Shown: positions 29,516 through 38,143 of the stretch, piece by piece
Position numbering within the stretch: position 1 is the stretch's first letter
Layout: each line of letters starts with the position of its first letter
DNA from: Geminicoccaceae bacterium
Lineage (GTDB): Bacteria; Pseudomonadota; Alphaproteobacteria; Geminicoccales; Geminicoccaceae
Assembly: GCA_028285265.1 (NCBI GenBank)
Contig: JANQPX010000002.1
Location: 124,001 to 188,000 of the forward strand
Reading direction: 5' to 3'
DNA length: 64,000 nucleotides
The notes under the pieces: model-generated
What the model was told of the DNA's origin: nothing
The model's database searches: none
The model's input: only the letters and a program-made list of their open reading frames with translations
Program-made: the position numbers and the translations under genes

Positions 29516-30190
29516 TTATGCGAGCGAGGTTATCGTTTGGCGCAAAGTCTCATAGCTCGTAATCACTTGATCGGCGCCGTGCGCTTCGAGGAGAACGCTA
29601 TGTCCTTCGTCGCAATGACTGCCGGCTGTAAACCCAATCACACGCATTCCAGCCGCCTTGCCGGCGCGCACCCCATTTACGCTGTCCTCGATCACGACGC
29701 ATCCCGATGGATCAATACCAACAGATGCGGCAGCGTGGAGAAAGAGATCGGGCCAGGGTTTCCCGCGCTCGACCATCTCGGCCGAAAAGATATGTGGCGA
29801 GAACAAGTCAATAAGGCCGGTTCGCTCAAGCTTCCAGATCAGCCGTGAAAGCCCTGCGTTGGATGCAACGCAGCAAGGGTGATCAAGAGCCTCAATCTCC
29901 CGATGCGCGCCGGGCAGAGCCGTCAATTTCTCTTCTAGTGCCGCCATGGAAAATGTAGAGAGATCCTCAAAGAATGTTGACGGCAAGCGTCCGCTGGTCC
30001 GTTCCATCATCAGTGCATTCAGTCGTTCCTCCCAGACGCCTAGCGATAGCCCCATGAAGTCTTTCATATATGAAGCCCGATCTAGGCAAAGACCGGCGGA
30101 TGCAAGGAACTCAAGCTCAGCGGCGACATAAATCGCCTCGCTATCGACCAATACCCCGTCGCAATCAAAGATGATGAGATCGACAATCAT
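29516..30190 (-). CDS. HAD-superfamily hydrolase, beta-phosphoglucomutase/phosphatase type
   Basis: A 224-residue HAD hydrolase. Motif I is DCDGVLVDS with nucleophile D9 and D11. Motif II is the serine/threonine region VASNAGLS, K in ERGKPWPDLF is motif III, and IEDSVNGVRAGKAAGM is motif IV. The helical cap after motif I is of the C1 type found in YieH, beta-phosphoglucomutase and 2-deoxyglucose-6-phosphatase proteins. It removes phosphate from a small metabolite, most likely a sugar phosphate, in the cytoplasm. The gene is single, with repeat-bearing gaps on both sides. Confidence 0.88.
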   Translation of the reverse strand: MIVDLIIFDCDGVLVDSEAIYVAAELEFLASAGLCLDRASYMKDFMGLSLGVWEERLNALMMERTSGRLPSTFFEDLSTFSMAALEEKLTALPGAHREIEALDHPCCVASNAGLSRLIWKLERTGLIDLFSPHIFSAEMVERGKPWPDLFLHAAASVGIDPSGCVVIEDSVNGVRAGKAAGMRVIGFTAGSHCDEGHSVLLEAHGADQVITSYETLRQTITSLA

Positions 30191-30339
30191 GTTACCCCAT
30201 CAAGCTGCCGCGGTCATTGAATGCGCATACCCTCATCGCCAAAGCGATGCATCCCACAGCTTGATAATCGATTCTTATCACTCGTCTGAGGCTGCAAGGG
30301 TATGCCAGCGGTAAGTCCCCCCTCACTAAATGGCTGCTT

Positions 30340-30440
30340 TCTCGCAGAGTCAGGCCGCTTGTCATAATACCAATTTTCGAACTTTGAGCCTTAAAAATTT
30401 AAAGGCCGATTCGTCCTCGAGAAAGGCCACAAGCCTAGCG
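30340..30440 (+). repeat. GTCATAAT-type repeat module
   Basis: GGCTGCTTTCTCGCAGAGTC resembles the left part of the common repeat. It runs into GTCATAATACCAATTTTCGA and ACTTTGA, shared with 29360 and 59400. The block lies between the HAD gene and the ligase gene. Confidence 0.5.
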
Positions 30441-30463
30441 CGCGACACGTGGCACTCGCAGAA

Positions 30464-31237
30464 TCAAAGAGCTTCTTTACGGCCGTGTCGCCCAAACGCT
30501 TCAAGAAGAGGAGCAAATATATCCTCGTCAGGCGGGATGAAAAAACTGTCGTGGCCGACGGCATCATTAAAGGTGATGTCCGGCCAGGCTCGAAGGATCA
30601 CTGCAGGGATGCACTCGGCGCCTTCACCCATCAATCCAACGGCGGCGGCGGCCATGGCATCCGGAAGGTTCGAGAGCGTAACACCTAACGGCCGTCCAAA
30701 TATGTCAGGCTGTCCTCGATAGTCTATTAGCGCATCGAAGCCATAGAATCCTATTGCGATGCCGACTGTGCCGCGACGCAGTGGAATGCAATGGCTATCA
30801 GTCAGGATAATCCCCAGTCTTGAAACGGCATGCTTTTTCCTGAGGTGTCGTCCTATTTGAGCCGCTGTCTCTGATGGCTGGAGAGGCCATAGCACAAAGT
30901 GATTATTGGCATTGCTAGCATCGATTCCGGCACTAGCTATGAGCGTTCCGCCCTTAATAGCTAGGCTGATTCTATACTTAGAAGATGCTTTCGGAATCCA
31001 CGCCTCAGCTTCGGCTTCTATCAGGTCTTCCAAATTCTCGACATTGGCAGTCGGCACACATCTGCCCTGATGGATTGCTACGACTTTGGACGTTATGGCG
31101 AGGACATCGCCTTCTTCTAGGTTTGGCAAAGCTGAATCAAGAGCATCCCAGAGATCATCCTTCGGAGGAATCAAAGGGCGTGTCGGGATGCGGATCAAAG
31201 TGGTTCTACTAGCGCCAGACATAGTTCTTGCGGACAT
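30464..31237 (-). CDS. CofE-like gamma-glutamyl ligase (F420-0:gamma-glutamyl ligase family)
   Basis: A 257-residue protein of the CofE family. It shows GDVLAITSKVVAIHQGR (about 43-59), a central ILTDSHCIPLRRGTVGIAIG block where typical CofE proteins have the metal-binding DTxGR...GxxxxAIG, and DAMAAAAVGLMGEGAE. Authentic CofE adds glutamates to coenzyme F420, but most alphaproteobacteria lack F420 and none of its other biosynthetic genes are visible here. A related ligase reaction, for example on a folate- or pterin-like compound, is possible. The DSHC variant of the metal motif supports a divergent role. Start may be at 31237 or at the second ATG five codons later. Confidence 0.75.
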   Translation of the reverse strand: MSARTMSGASRTTLIRIPTRPLIPPKDDLWDALDSALPNLEEGDVLAITSKVVAIHQGRCVPTANVENLEDLIEAEAEAWIPKASSKYRISLAIKGGTLIASAGIDASNANNHFVLWPLQPSETAAQIGRHLRKKHAVSRLGIILTDSHCIPLRRGTVGIAIGFYGFDALIDYRGQPDIFGRPLGVTLSNLPDAMAAAAVGLMGEGAECIPAVILRAWPDITFNDAVGHDSFFIPPDEDIFAPLLEAFGRHGRKEAL

Positions 31238-31420
31238 CGTTTTCGCCCGTCAGTTAGAGACGTGCCGGACTGAGGAATTCCAAGATATCGCGCTTCGGTT
31301 TGAATTCAAACTACACGCGGGTTCGTTTCCCGAAGCAGGTCAAACGGTAGGTAGCCATTCTGACGGAATGGCAGTTTTCAGCCAGATTCAGACCTCTTGT
31401 CATAATACGGATATCGCACT

Positions 31421-31451
31421 CAAAAGAAGAAAAGCCCGGCTAATGCCGGGC
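31421..31451 (-). terminator. Intrinsic terminator
   Basis: On the minus strand the perfect stem GCCCGGC-ATTA-GCCGGGC is followed by TTTTCTTCTTTT. It lies 66 bp beyond the stop of the HNH remnant and would end transcription arriving from there. Confidence 0.8.
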
Positions 31452-31516
31452 CTCGAGATGAGGGAGAATTTCAGGGAGGCTCCTCATACCTTCGGGATAG
31501 GATTGTGGAAGTTGGG

Positions 31517-31770
31517 TCAATCCGGATAAGGCCCGTTGAGTAGATCACCAAGTGCGCGTCGCTTGAGAACCGTAATCCGGGCACGGCGGCGGTGTTCCTT
31601 GCGGTCATGACGGAGATGACATCGCTGACAAAGCGCCTTCATATTGCTAGGCCGATTGTTTCCGGGGTCATGATCAAGATGCGCCGTCGCTAACACGAAC
31701 GTCATCTGCTTAAGCGCAGCACAGTCCTGATAGGTCGGCCAATCTGGATTGGCTATTGATCTCCTTGTCG
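31517..31770 (-). pseudogene. HNH endonuclease remnant, N-terminus missing
   Basis: An intact 62-codon frame from ATG 31705 reads FVLATAHLDHDPGNN, MKALCQRCHLRHDRKEH and a basic tail. This is the HNH core (H and D in AHLDHD, N and C-x2-C-H in the second half). The same frame continues upstream without a start codon, giving NPDWPTYQDCAALKQM, which belongs to the family and shows that the gene was once longer. The amino-terminal zinc-binding cysteines are gone. Intact relatives are around 120-150 residues. It may be a leftover of a mobile or phage-like segment; the good terminator downstream survives. Confidence 0.6.
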
Positions 31771-31894
31771 CAACTTATGGCAGAACGGAAGGGCGTGTCG
31801 CTCATCGAACATGAGCCAGCCTAACAAACTCCCGAAACCATCGACACTGCTGGAGGAAGTAAGCGCAGGCCGTTCAGCCTCGAACTCAAGCGCA

Positions 31895-33094
31895 CTAGTC
31901 AAAAAAACCAGAATCTCCCTCTGAGAGGTACCGTTTCGCCGCCTTTTCGACGAAGTTCAAACCGAGGCCTGGGCGGTCCGGGACTTCGACCATGCCGTCC
32001 TTGACCGGGAAGCCTTCGAAGCCTTCCGTGATGTCGTACCAGAACGGCTCGAAACGCGCTGGATATTCGAACGCGATGAAGTTGTCGGGCAAGGTCGCAC
32101 AGACCTGAATGAGAGCCGCGAGGCCTAGGATACCGTTGGCCGTGCCGTGCGGTGCGATCGTGATGCCGTGAAGGTCGGCATGTTCGGCCACCCATTTCAT
32201 CTCTGCAAGCCCCCCGACATCGCACGGATCTGGGCCGATCACATTGACAGCATGCATCTCGATCAGATGCTTGAAATTCTGCCGAAGGTAGATCTGCTCG
32301 CCCGTGTGAATCGGGGTCGTCGTGGCACGGGTGACATCTCGATAAACGTCGTGGTTCACGAAGGGCGAGTAATCCCCGGTGATCATGTCCTCAATCCACA
32401 TCAGATGGAGCGGCTCGATCGCCCGGGCGAATTTCAGGGCGTCTTGGGGCAGAAACCCGGGCCCGGCATCGACCGCGAGGCCAAAGGCGCTGCCGAGTGT
32501 CTCTTTTGCCGCGGTCACGCAGTCGACGAGATGGCGCATACCGTCCTCGGTGACGACGCCCTTGTGCGGATAGGGATACGGCGCATCCGTGTGCACGTCT
32601 CCAACATGGAAGTCGCGAAAATCCCTGACCATGGACGAATGGAAAGCGGACGGAAGCTTGAACATCTTGAAGCCGCCGGGCAGGGACTTTCCGTATTCGG
32701 CCCAGGTCGCATAGTCGTCCGGTGTATGCCCGACGCCCATCTCGTGATGATAGAGCGTCCGATAGGTGCGCACCTCGTCCCGGACCTTGCCGCCCAGCAG
32801 CCGATAGACGGGAGCATTGAGCGCCTTGCCGGCGATGTCCCACAACGCCTGCTCAATGGCGCTGACCGCCGAGCCGAACGGCTTGAAGCCGCCGCGAACC
32901 CGAATGCGTCGCATCACGCGCTCGACATCGCGCGGGTCCTGACCGACGATCCAGTCTTTGAGTTGCAGGACGATCGGTTGCAGATAGGGCTTCGGCGTTT
33001 CGATCTGGCTCCAGCCGTCGACGCCCTCATCAGTGACAACACGGATGACCGGGCTTCCCGCGATCAACGCGCATTTGAGATCGACGATTTTCAA
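31895..33094 (-). CDS. Enolase-superfamily (mandelate racemase/MLE) sugar-acid dehydratase 1
   Basis: A 399-residue enolase-superfamily enzyme of the mandelate-racemase branch. Metal ligands are D209 (LAVDAGPG), E235 (WIEDM) and E266 (HTGEQIYLR). D289 (GPDPCDVGG) and H316 (IAPHGT) form the His-Asp dyad acting as general base. These enzymes abstract the proton alpha to a carboxylate and usually dehydrate aldonic or aldaric acids; the substrate is not clear. It is the last gene of a seven-gene operon. Its paralogue of the same length (33883) lies just upstream with an RraA gene between. Confidence 0.9.
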   Translation of the reverse strand: MKIVDLKCALIAGSPVIRVVTDEGVDGWSQIETPKPYLQPIVLQLKDWIVGQDPRDVERVMRRIRVRGGFKPFGSAVSAIEQALWDIAGKALNAPVYRLLGGKVRDEVRTYRTLYHHEMGVGHTPDDYATWAEYGKSLPGGFKMFKLPSAFHSSMVRDFRDFHVGDVHTDAPYPYPHKGVVTEDGMRHLVDCVTAAKETLGSAFGLAVDAGPGFLPQDALKFARAIEPLHLMWIEDMITGDYSPFVNHDVYRDVTRATTTPIHTGEQIYLRQNFKHLIEMHAVNVIGPDPCDVGGLAEMKWVAEHADLHGITIAPHGTANGILGLAALIQVCATLPDNFIAFEYPARFEPFWYDITEGFEGFPVKDGMVEVPDRPGLGLNFVEKAAKRYLSEGDSGFFD

Positions 33095-33148
33095 GGCGTG
33101 TTTCCCCTCATCTTCAGTCCTGCGTTGAAAGCGGGGTCGGTGGCGCGT

Positions 33149-33886
33149 TCATTTTCCTTCTCGAGACTTCCAGGCCTCATATTCGTCACGAGCCTCGTCG
33201 GACAAAGGATAGTAGCGCCGGAGATCGCCGCCTTCGCTCAGGCGAAGACGTGAGAATTCCTCCCATTCAACATGCGCTTTGGCGCGGTGCAGCAGCTTGT
33301 CGACGTAACCGATCGGCACCACCACCGCACCGTCGTCATCCGCGATGATGATGTCGCCGGGTGCGACGTAGCAATTCCCGCAAGCAATCGGCACGTTGAC
33401 CCCATGGGGAAAGATGCTGCGCTGCGTGTGATAGTTCGGTGTGAGGCCCTTGATCCAGCAGCCGATGTCGATCTTCTGGATGTTCGGCCAGTCGCGCAGG
33501 CATCCGTCAATGATCACACCGGCCCCGCCGCGACCCTTTAGGTAGGTCATCATCATCTCGCCGAAGACGCCGCTGTCCATCTTGCCGCGCGCATCGACTA
33601 CGACCACGTCGCCAGCTCTGCAATGATAGAGCGCATGGCGGTGCAGCTGGGCTTCAGGGTCGCCATACTCGTCGTCCTGATAGACATCCTCGCGGATCGG
33701 CATGAACTGCAAGGTGATCGCAGGTCCGACGATCGAATGGCCAGGGGTCCAGCTGTTGACGCCTTCAATATGGGTGTTGCGGATGCCGATGCGATGCAAC
33801 TCAGCGCTGGCAGTTGCCGCCCCGATTCCCCGGAGCGCTTCGATCAATTCTGGCTTAGGCCGGGTGATGTCCGGGGTATGGGTCAT
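33149..33886 (-). CDS. RraA-family protein (HMG/CHA aldolase-like)
   Basis: A 245-residue protein of the RraA/4-hydroxy-4-methyl-2-oxoglutarate aldolase family. The central VVVVDARGKMDSGVFGEMM (about 94-112) and VIIDGCLRD (124-132) include R131 and D132, the substrate- and metal-binding pair needed for retro-aldol or decarboxylase activity, so it is probably an enzyme rather than an RNase E regulator. ATPase and dehydratase genes precede it. Its ATG overlaps the TGA of the upstream dehydratase by 4 bases (ATGA), indicating coupled translation. Expected job: cleave or decarboxylate the 2-keto sugar acid made by the dehydratases. Confidence 0.87.
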   Translation of the reverse strand: MTHTPDITRPKPELIEALRGIGAATASAELHRIGIRNTHIEGVNSWTPGHSIVGPAITLQFMPIREDVYQDDEYGDPEAQLHRHALYHCRAGDVVVVDARGKMDSGVFGEMMMTYLKGRGGAGVIIDGCLRDWPNIQKIDIGCWIKGLTPNYHTQRSIFPHGVNVPIACGNCYVAPGDIIIADDDGAVVVPIGYVDKLLHRAKAHVEWEEFSRLRLSEGGDLRRYYPLSDEARDEYEAWKSREGK

Positions 33887-35082
33887 GCGAAGAAATCCCT
33901 GTCTTCGTCCTTAAGGTAGGGCTGGGTGCGCTCCTGGTTCAGCTCCACGCCCATGCCGGGACGGTCCCATACCTTGACCATGCCGTCGCTCACTAACGGG
34001 TCCGGCAAACCGTCGACGATGTCGAACCACCAATCCGGGCGCCCGGTCGGTAGTTCGAACGCGATGTAGTTGAGCGGCATGGTCGCCGAGACTTGAACCA
34101 GCGCTGCGAGCCCGAGCAGGCCGTTTCCGGTCCCGTGCGGTGCCATCATGATGCCGTGCAGATCGGCATATTCCGCAATCCACTTGATCTCGGCAAGACC
34201 TCCGACGTCGCAGGGATCAGGTCCGATGATGTTGACGGCATGACCTTCGATCAGCGCCTTGAAGTTCTGACGCAGATAGATCTGCTCGCCCGTGTGAATG
34301 GGCGTCGTCGTGGCGTGGGTCACGTCGCGGTAGACGTCGGCGTTCACATATGGCGTGTAGTCACCGGTGATCATGTCCTCGAGCCACATGAGGTTGAACG
34401 GCTCCATGGCTCTTGCGAACTTCAGCGCATCGATCGGTGTGAAGCCCGGGCCGCAATCGAGGGCGAGACCGATCTCGTCGCCCAGAACCTCCTTCATAGC
34501 CGCGACGCAATCGATCAGATGCGCCATGCCGCGCTCGGTCATGAGACCGCTGGTGTTGAAACCGTGGAACGGGTTTGGCTTTTGGGTCTCGCCGTAGTGG
34601 AAACCCGGGACCTGGTCCTTCATGGGACTGTGGAACGCCACCCCCATCTTCACGAAGGAAAAGCCGTGCGGCAGCGCTTTCATCTGCCTGACCGCGTCGG
34701 CGTAATCCTCCGGCTCGGTGCTCGTCATCTCGGTACGAACGGCACCGTTATAGACCCTGACCTCGTCCCGCACTTTGCCGCCGAGCAGTTTGTAGACCGG
34801 CACGCCTGCGGCCTTGCCGGCAATGTCCCAGAGTGCATGCTCGATCATACTGATGGCCGCACCCCAGGGCTTGAACGCGCCCCGCTTTCTGATGCGCATC
34901 ATCACGCGTTCCACATCTGTAGGATCTTCGCCGATGATGGCGTCCTTGAAATGGAGAACGAACGGCTTGAGGAAGGGCTTGAAATACTCCCCTTCGCCAT
35001 AGCCCGAGATGCCCTCGTCGGTGATGATGCGGACGATCGGGTTGTCACCGATGACCGCACATTTTACATCCGTGATCTTCAT
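33883..35082 (-). CDS. Enolase-superfamily (mandelate racemase/MLE) sugar-acid dehydratase 2
   Basis: A 399-residue paralogue of the enzyme at 31895, collinear over its length, with D209, E235, E266 as metal ligands and D289/H316 as the catalytic dyad. The two differ mainly in the capping domain and the 20s loop (SGYGEGEYFKP versus DGWSQIETPKP) and around 113-185, the regions that set substrate specificity in this superfamily. They may therefore act on two epimers or on consecutive intermediates. It follows the ABC ATPase gene after a 49-bp gap and overlaps the RraA start. Confidence 0.9.
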   Translation of the reverse strand: MKITDVKCAVIGDNPIVRIITDEGISGYGEGEYFKPFLKPFVLHFKDAIIGEDPTDVERVMMRIRKRGAFKPWGAAISMIEHALWDIAGKAAGVPVYKLLGGKVRDEVRVYNGAVRTEMTSTEPEDYADAVRQMKALPHGFSFVKMGVAFHSPMKDQVPGFHYGETQKPNPFHGFNTSGLMTERGMAHLIDCVAAMKEVLGDEIGLALDCGPGFTPIDALKFARAMEPFNLMWLEDMITGDYTPYVNADVYRDVTHATTTPIHTGEQIYLRQNFKALIEGHAVNIIGPDPCDVGGLAEIKWIAEYADLHGIMMAPHGTGNGLLGLAALVQVSATMPLNYIAFELPTGRPDWWFDIVDGLPDPLVSDGMVKVWDRPGMGVELNQERTQPYLKDEDRDFFA

Positions 35083-35131
35083 GCCATCCCCCTCCCATTC
35101 CAGCCATGCCGTGCCTGCCCTACCGGGCAGG

Positions 35132-36226
35132 TTAGGTCGGCGGGATCCTCTTTTCGGTCACAGCGTCAAACACGTGCAGGCGATCCTGGTCAAATTCGAT
35201 CCATACCGTCTGGTCGGCACGTATGCGACGCTGCGGGTCGGTGCTGATCACCAGGGTCTCGCCGCCCAGTTCTAGATGCGCATAGGTCAGGTCGCCGGTC
35301 GGTTCGACCGTGTAGACCTTGGCGGGAACACTGCCCGCCTTTTCCTCGTCGTGCAGGATGAGGCTGCTGTGCCGGGCACCGAGAACGATGCCATCCGTCG
35401 TGGCAGTCCGGGCGCGTTCGGCATTGCCTTTCGAAAGACCCAGCTCCCAGCCGTCCGCTGCGGCGAACATGTTGCCGGCGCGCTCGACGAGCTTGGCGGA
35501 AAGGAGGTTCATCGCAGGACTGCCCACGAACCCGGCAACGAACAGGTTTGCGGGCTCCCGAAAGATCCGCTCCGGGGCGTCGTACTGCTGGAGCACCCCG
35601 CCGCTCATGACCGCCATCTTGTCGGCCATGGTCATCGCTTCGAGCTGGTCATGGGTGACGTAGATGACGGTGGCGTTCAGATCCGAATGAAAACGTTTGA
35701 GCTCCGCGCGCATCTGGACCCGCAGCTTCGCATCCAGGTTCGATAAGGGCTCGTCCATTAAAAAGACCTGCGGGTCGCGAACGAGGGCGCGCCCAAGCGC
35801 GACCCGCTGCTGCTGCCCGCCAGACAGTTCGCGTGGATAGCGGTCGAGGAGATGGGTGATGTCGAGAAGCCGTGCCGCTTCGTCGACCTTAGGCGCGATC
35901 TCGCCCCGTGCGACCTTCCGCATCTTCAACGGGAAGGCGAGGTTGTTGCGCACGGTCTTGTTGGGATAGAGGGCGTAATTCTGGAAGACCATGGCGATGT
36001 CGCGATCCTTCGGATCGAGGTCGTTGACGGTGTTCCCGCCCACCTTGATGTCCCCTGCGGTGAGGTCGAGCAGGCCCGCGATCAGGTTGAGCGTCGTCGT
36101 CTTGCCGCAGCCGGACGGTCCGACCAGGGCGACGAATTCGCCGTCACCGACCGTAAGCGAGACGCTTTTGACCGCCTCGACGCTGCCGTAGGATTTCACG
36201 ACCTTGTTCAGTTCGACTTCTGCCAC
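35132..36226 (-). CDS. Sugar ABC transporter ATPase, UgpC/MsmK type
   Basis: From the GTG at 36226 (GGAAGGTCAG upstream) the product has 364 residues. Walker A GPSGCGKTT (36-44), Q-loop FQNYALYP, signature LSGGQ (134-138), Walker B VFLMDEP (154-160) and the switch histidine in VTHDQ are intact. About 120 C-terminal residues form the OB-fold regulatory domain of the MalK/UgpC group. It drives the two permeases encoded upstream. The open frame extends further 5' but that segment overlaps the permease gene end region and has no start signal. Confidence 0.94.
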   Translation of the reverse strand: MAEVELNKVVKSYGSVEAVKSVSLTVGDGEFVALVGPSGCGKTTTLNLIAGLLDLTAGDIKVGGNTVNDLDPKDRDIAMVFQNYALYPNKTVRNNLAFPLKMRKVARGEIAPKVDEAARLLDITHLLDRYPRELSGGQQQRVALGRALVRDPQVFLMDEPLSNLDAKLRVQMRAELKRFHSDLNATVIYVTHDQLEAMTMADKMAVMSGGVLQQYDAPERIFREPANLFVAGFVGSPAMNLLSAKLVERAGNMFAAADGWELGLSKGNAERARTATTDGIVLGARHSSLILHDEEKAGSVPAKVYTVEPTGDLTYAHLELGGETLVISTDPQRRIRADQTVWIEFDQDRLHVFDAVTEKRIPPT

Positions 36227-36263
36227 CTGACCTTCCAATTTTCCCGATCGGCGTCGTCGCCGA

Positions 36264-37115
36264 TCACGCCTTGACAGCACCCTCCGTCAGGGCACGAACG
36301 AAGTATTTCTGCAGAACCAAGAACATTACGACGACGGGCACACTCATGATGAAGGAAGCGGCCATCAGCCCCGGCCAGTTCGTGACGAATTCGGCGAAGA
36401 AGCGCTGCAGCCCGACCGGCAGCGTCAGTTTCTCGTCGCTGTTGAGGAAGGTGAGCGCATAGACATATTCGTTCCACGCGGTGATGAAGGAGTAGATTGC
36501 CGTCGCGATGATGCCCGGTGCGGAAAGCGGCATGACTACCAGGAGAAATGCCTGGAAGCGTGTGCAGCCGTCGATTCGGGCGGCCTGTTCGAGTTCCAAG
36601 GGGATGTTGTCGTAGAATCCTTTGAGCAACCAGATCGAAAGCGGCAATCCGAAGGTGAGATAGGTGATGATCAGGGAGCTATGGGTGTTCACCAACCCCA
36701 TCCAGCGCATCATGATAAAAAGCGGCATCAGGAAAACGACCGCCGGGAACATGTTGCGAAACAGGACCGAAAAGAAGAGCGCGTTGCGCCCGGGGAAGCG
36801 AAAGCGCGAGAAAGCATAAGCCGCCGGCACAGCAACCGCGACGCCGAACACGGTCGTCAGGGTCGAGACGAAAATGGAATTCCAGAGATAGCGAAGGAAC
36901 TGTGTGCCGATCTCGCTCGTCGGTGAGAGCAGGCGCCGATATTGCTCGAACGACGGATTCCTGGGGATCAACTCTGGCGGATACTGGACCGCGGCAAACT
37001 GGCTCTTCACTGACGTGATCAACATCCAGAGCATGGGCAAGACCGAGAACAAGAGGAGCAGGAAGAGAAAGATCCAGCCCGTCAAGCTCCAGCCACCGAT
37101 GCTCCGCCTGCTCAT
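36264..37115 (-). CDS. Carbohydrate ABC permease, MalG-like
   Basis: A 283-residue inner-membrane permease with six hydrophobic segments. The EAA loop contact for the ATPase is LELEQAARIDGCTRFQAFLL (about 182-201, EAA..G motif). It pairs with the MalF-like protein. ATG 37115 overlaps the stop of the upstream permease gene by 4 bases (ATGA), so translation is coupled. A long upstream extension of this frame is only the antisense-like shadow within the MalF-type gene. Confidence 0.93.
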   Translation of the reverse strand: MSRRSIGGWSLTGWIFLFLLLLFSVLPMLWMLITSVKSQFAAVQYPPELIPRNPSFEQYRRLLSPTSEIGTQFLRYLWNSIFVSTLTTVFGVAVAVPAAYAFSRFRFPGRNALFFSVLFRNMFPAVVFLMPLFIMMRWMGLVNTHSSLIITYLTFGLPLSIWLLKGFYDNIPLELEQAARIDGCTRFQAFLLVVMPLSAPGIIATAIYSFITAWNEYVYALTFLNSDEKLTLPVGLQRFFAEFVTNWPGLMAASFIMSVPVVVMFLVLQKYFVRALTEGAVKA

Positions 37116-38080
37116 GACGCTCGCCTTTTCTCGTCGCCGCCGGTCAGCGCGCGTACGTAAAAATAGCCCAGCACCACCATCACGATGAATAGGATCACCG
37201 AATAGGCAGACGCGATGCCAAAGCGGATCCGCCCAAACGCGATCTGATAAATCTGGGTGATCCAGATGTCGCTCGCCCCGACAGGTCCGCCGCCGGTCAT
37301 GATCCAAGGAATCGTGAAGTGATTGAGGTTCGCGACCAGGAGCAAGAGCAGGGTTATGATCAGCACGCCCTTGAGATGCGGCAGCGTCACATGGAGGAAC
37401 TGGTTGAATGGGCTGGCGCCGTCGACCCGAGCCGCGCGCAGGAGTTGCTCGGGTACCGTTTGCAGGCCGGCCAAAATCATGATCATAGCGAAAGGAAATT
37501 CTTTCCAGACGTTCACCACGATAAGGGCCGGCAGCACCCAGTCGACATTGTCGAGAAGATTGAGTTTCTCGTCGGTCAGACCCAGTTGAATGAGGATAGA
37601 CCCGAGAATGCCCAGGTCGCTGTGATAGATCCAGCGCCAGACATAGGAAGCCGCAACTGCGCTGATGACGAAGGGTACCAGCAGAAGACCCCGGACGAGA
37701 CCGCGGCCGATGAATTCCCGATTGAGGACGAGTGCCGCACCAAAGCCTAGAATGATCGAGAAGAACGTTGACCAAAAAGTCCAGACGACGGTGTTGACGG
37801 TCACCTTGTGAAAGCTGTTGGACTTGAGAAGCCTCACATAGTTGTCGATGCCAACGAAGATTTTTTCGGACATCGCAAGGCTCGGCGGCGTTTTGTAGAA
37901 CGAAAGCACAAAGGTGTAATAGATCGGATAGGCAATCACGAGGAGCATGACGATCAGCGCCGGAGCGATGTACAGGTAGTCCCATCGGCCTTGCCAGATC
38001 CGGCCGAACAGGCTGGACCGGCTACCGCGCGATGGCCGACCTTGCTCAATCTCCTGCCTGACCGAGATGGAGTCGCTCAA
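37112..38080 (-). CDS. Carbohydrate ABC permease, MalF-like
   Basis: A permease of about 322 residues with six membrane helices starting near YLYIAPALIVMLLVIAYPIY and an EAA-type loop VPEQLLRAARVDGASPFNQF. There is no ATG near the N-terminus. TTG 38080 is preferred because GGGGA lies 8 bases ahead; an in-frame TTG at 38137, only 6 bp after the binding-protein stop, would add 19 residues. Together with the MalG-like partner it forms the membrane channel of the importer. Third gene-unit from the operon start. Confidence 0.9.
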   Translation of the reverse strand: MSDSISVRQEIEQGRPSRGSRSSLFGRIWQGRWDYLYIAPALIVMLLVIAYPIYYTFVLSFYKTPPSLAMSEKIFVGIDNYVRLLKSNSFHKVTVNTVVWTFWSTFFSIILGFGAALVLNREFIGRGLVRGLLLVPFVISAVAASYVWRWIYHSDLGILGSILIQLGLTDEKLNLLDNVDWVLPALIVVNVWKEFPFAMIMILAGLQTVPEQLLRAARVDGASPFNQFLHVTLPHLKGVLIITLLLLLVANLNHFTIPWIMTGGGPVGASDIWITQIYQIAFGRIRFGIASAYSVILFIVMVVLGYFYVRALTGGDEKRRAS

Positions 38081-38143
38081 GCGCTGTTTCCCCGGGAACG
38101 ATGGGCGCCCGGCCGGTGAAAAGCCAGGCGCCAACACATATGA

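Noticed and set aside
32147-33253. Plus-strand frame of 368 codons
   Set aside because: Antisense to the first enolase-superfamily gene and rich in unusual residues.
34093-35247. Plus-strand frame of 384 codons
   Set aside because: Antisense to the second enolase-superfamily gene; no start signal or similarity.
37113-37985. N-terminal extension of the MalG-like permease frame
   Set aside because: It reads through the MalF-like gene in the wrong frame; the ATGA overlap and family length fix the start at 37115.
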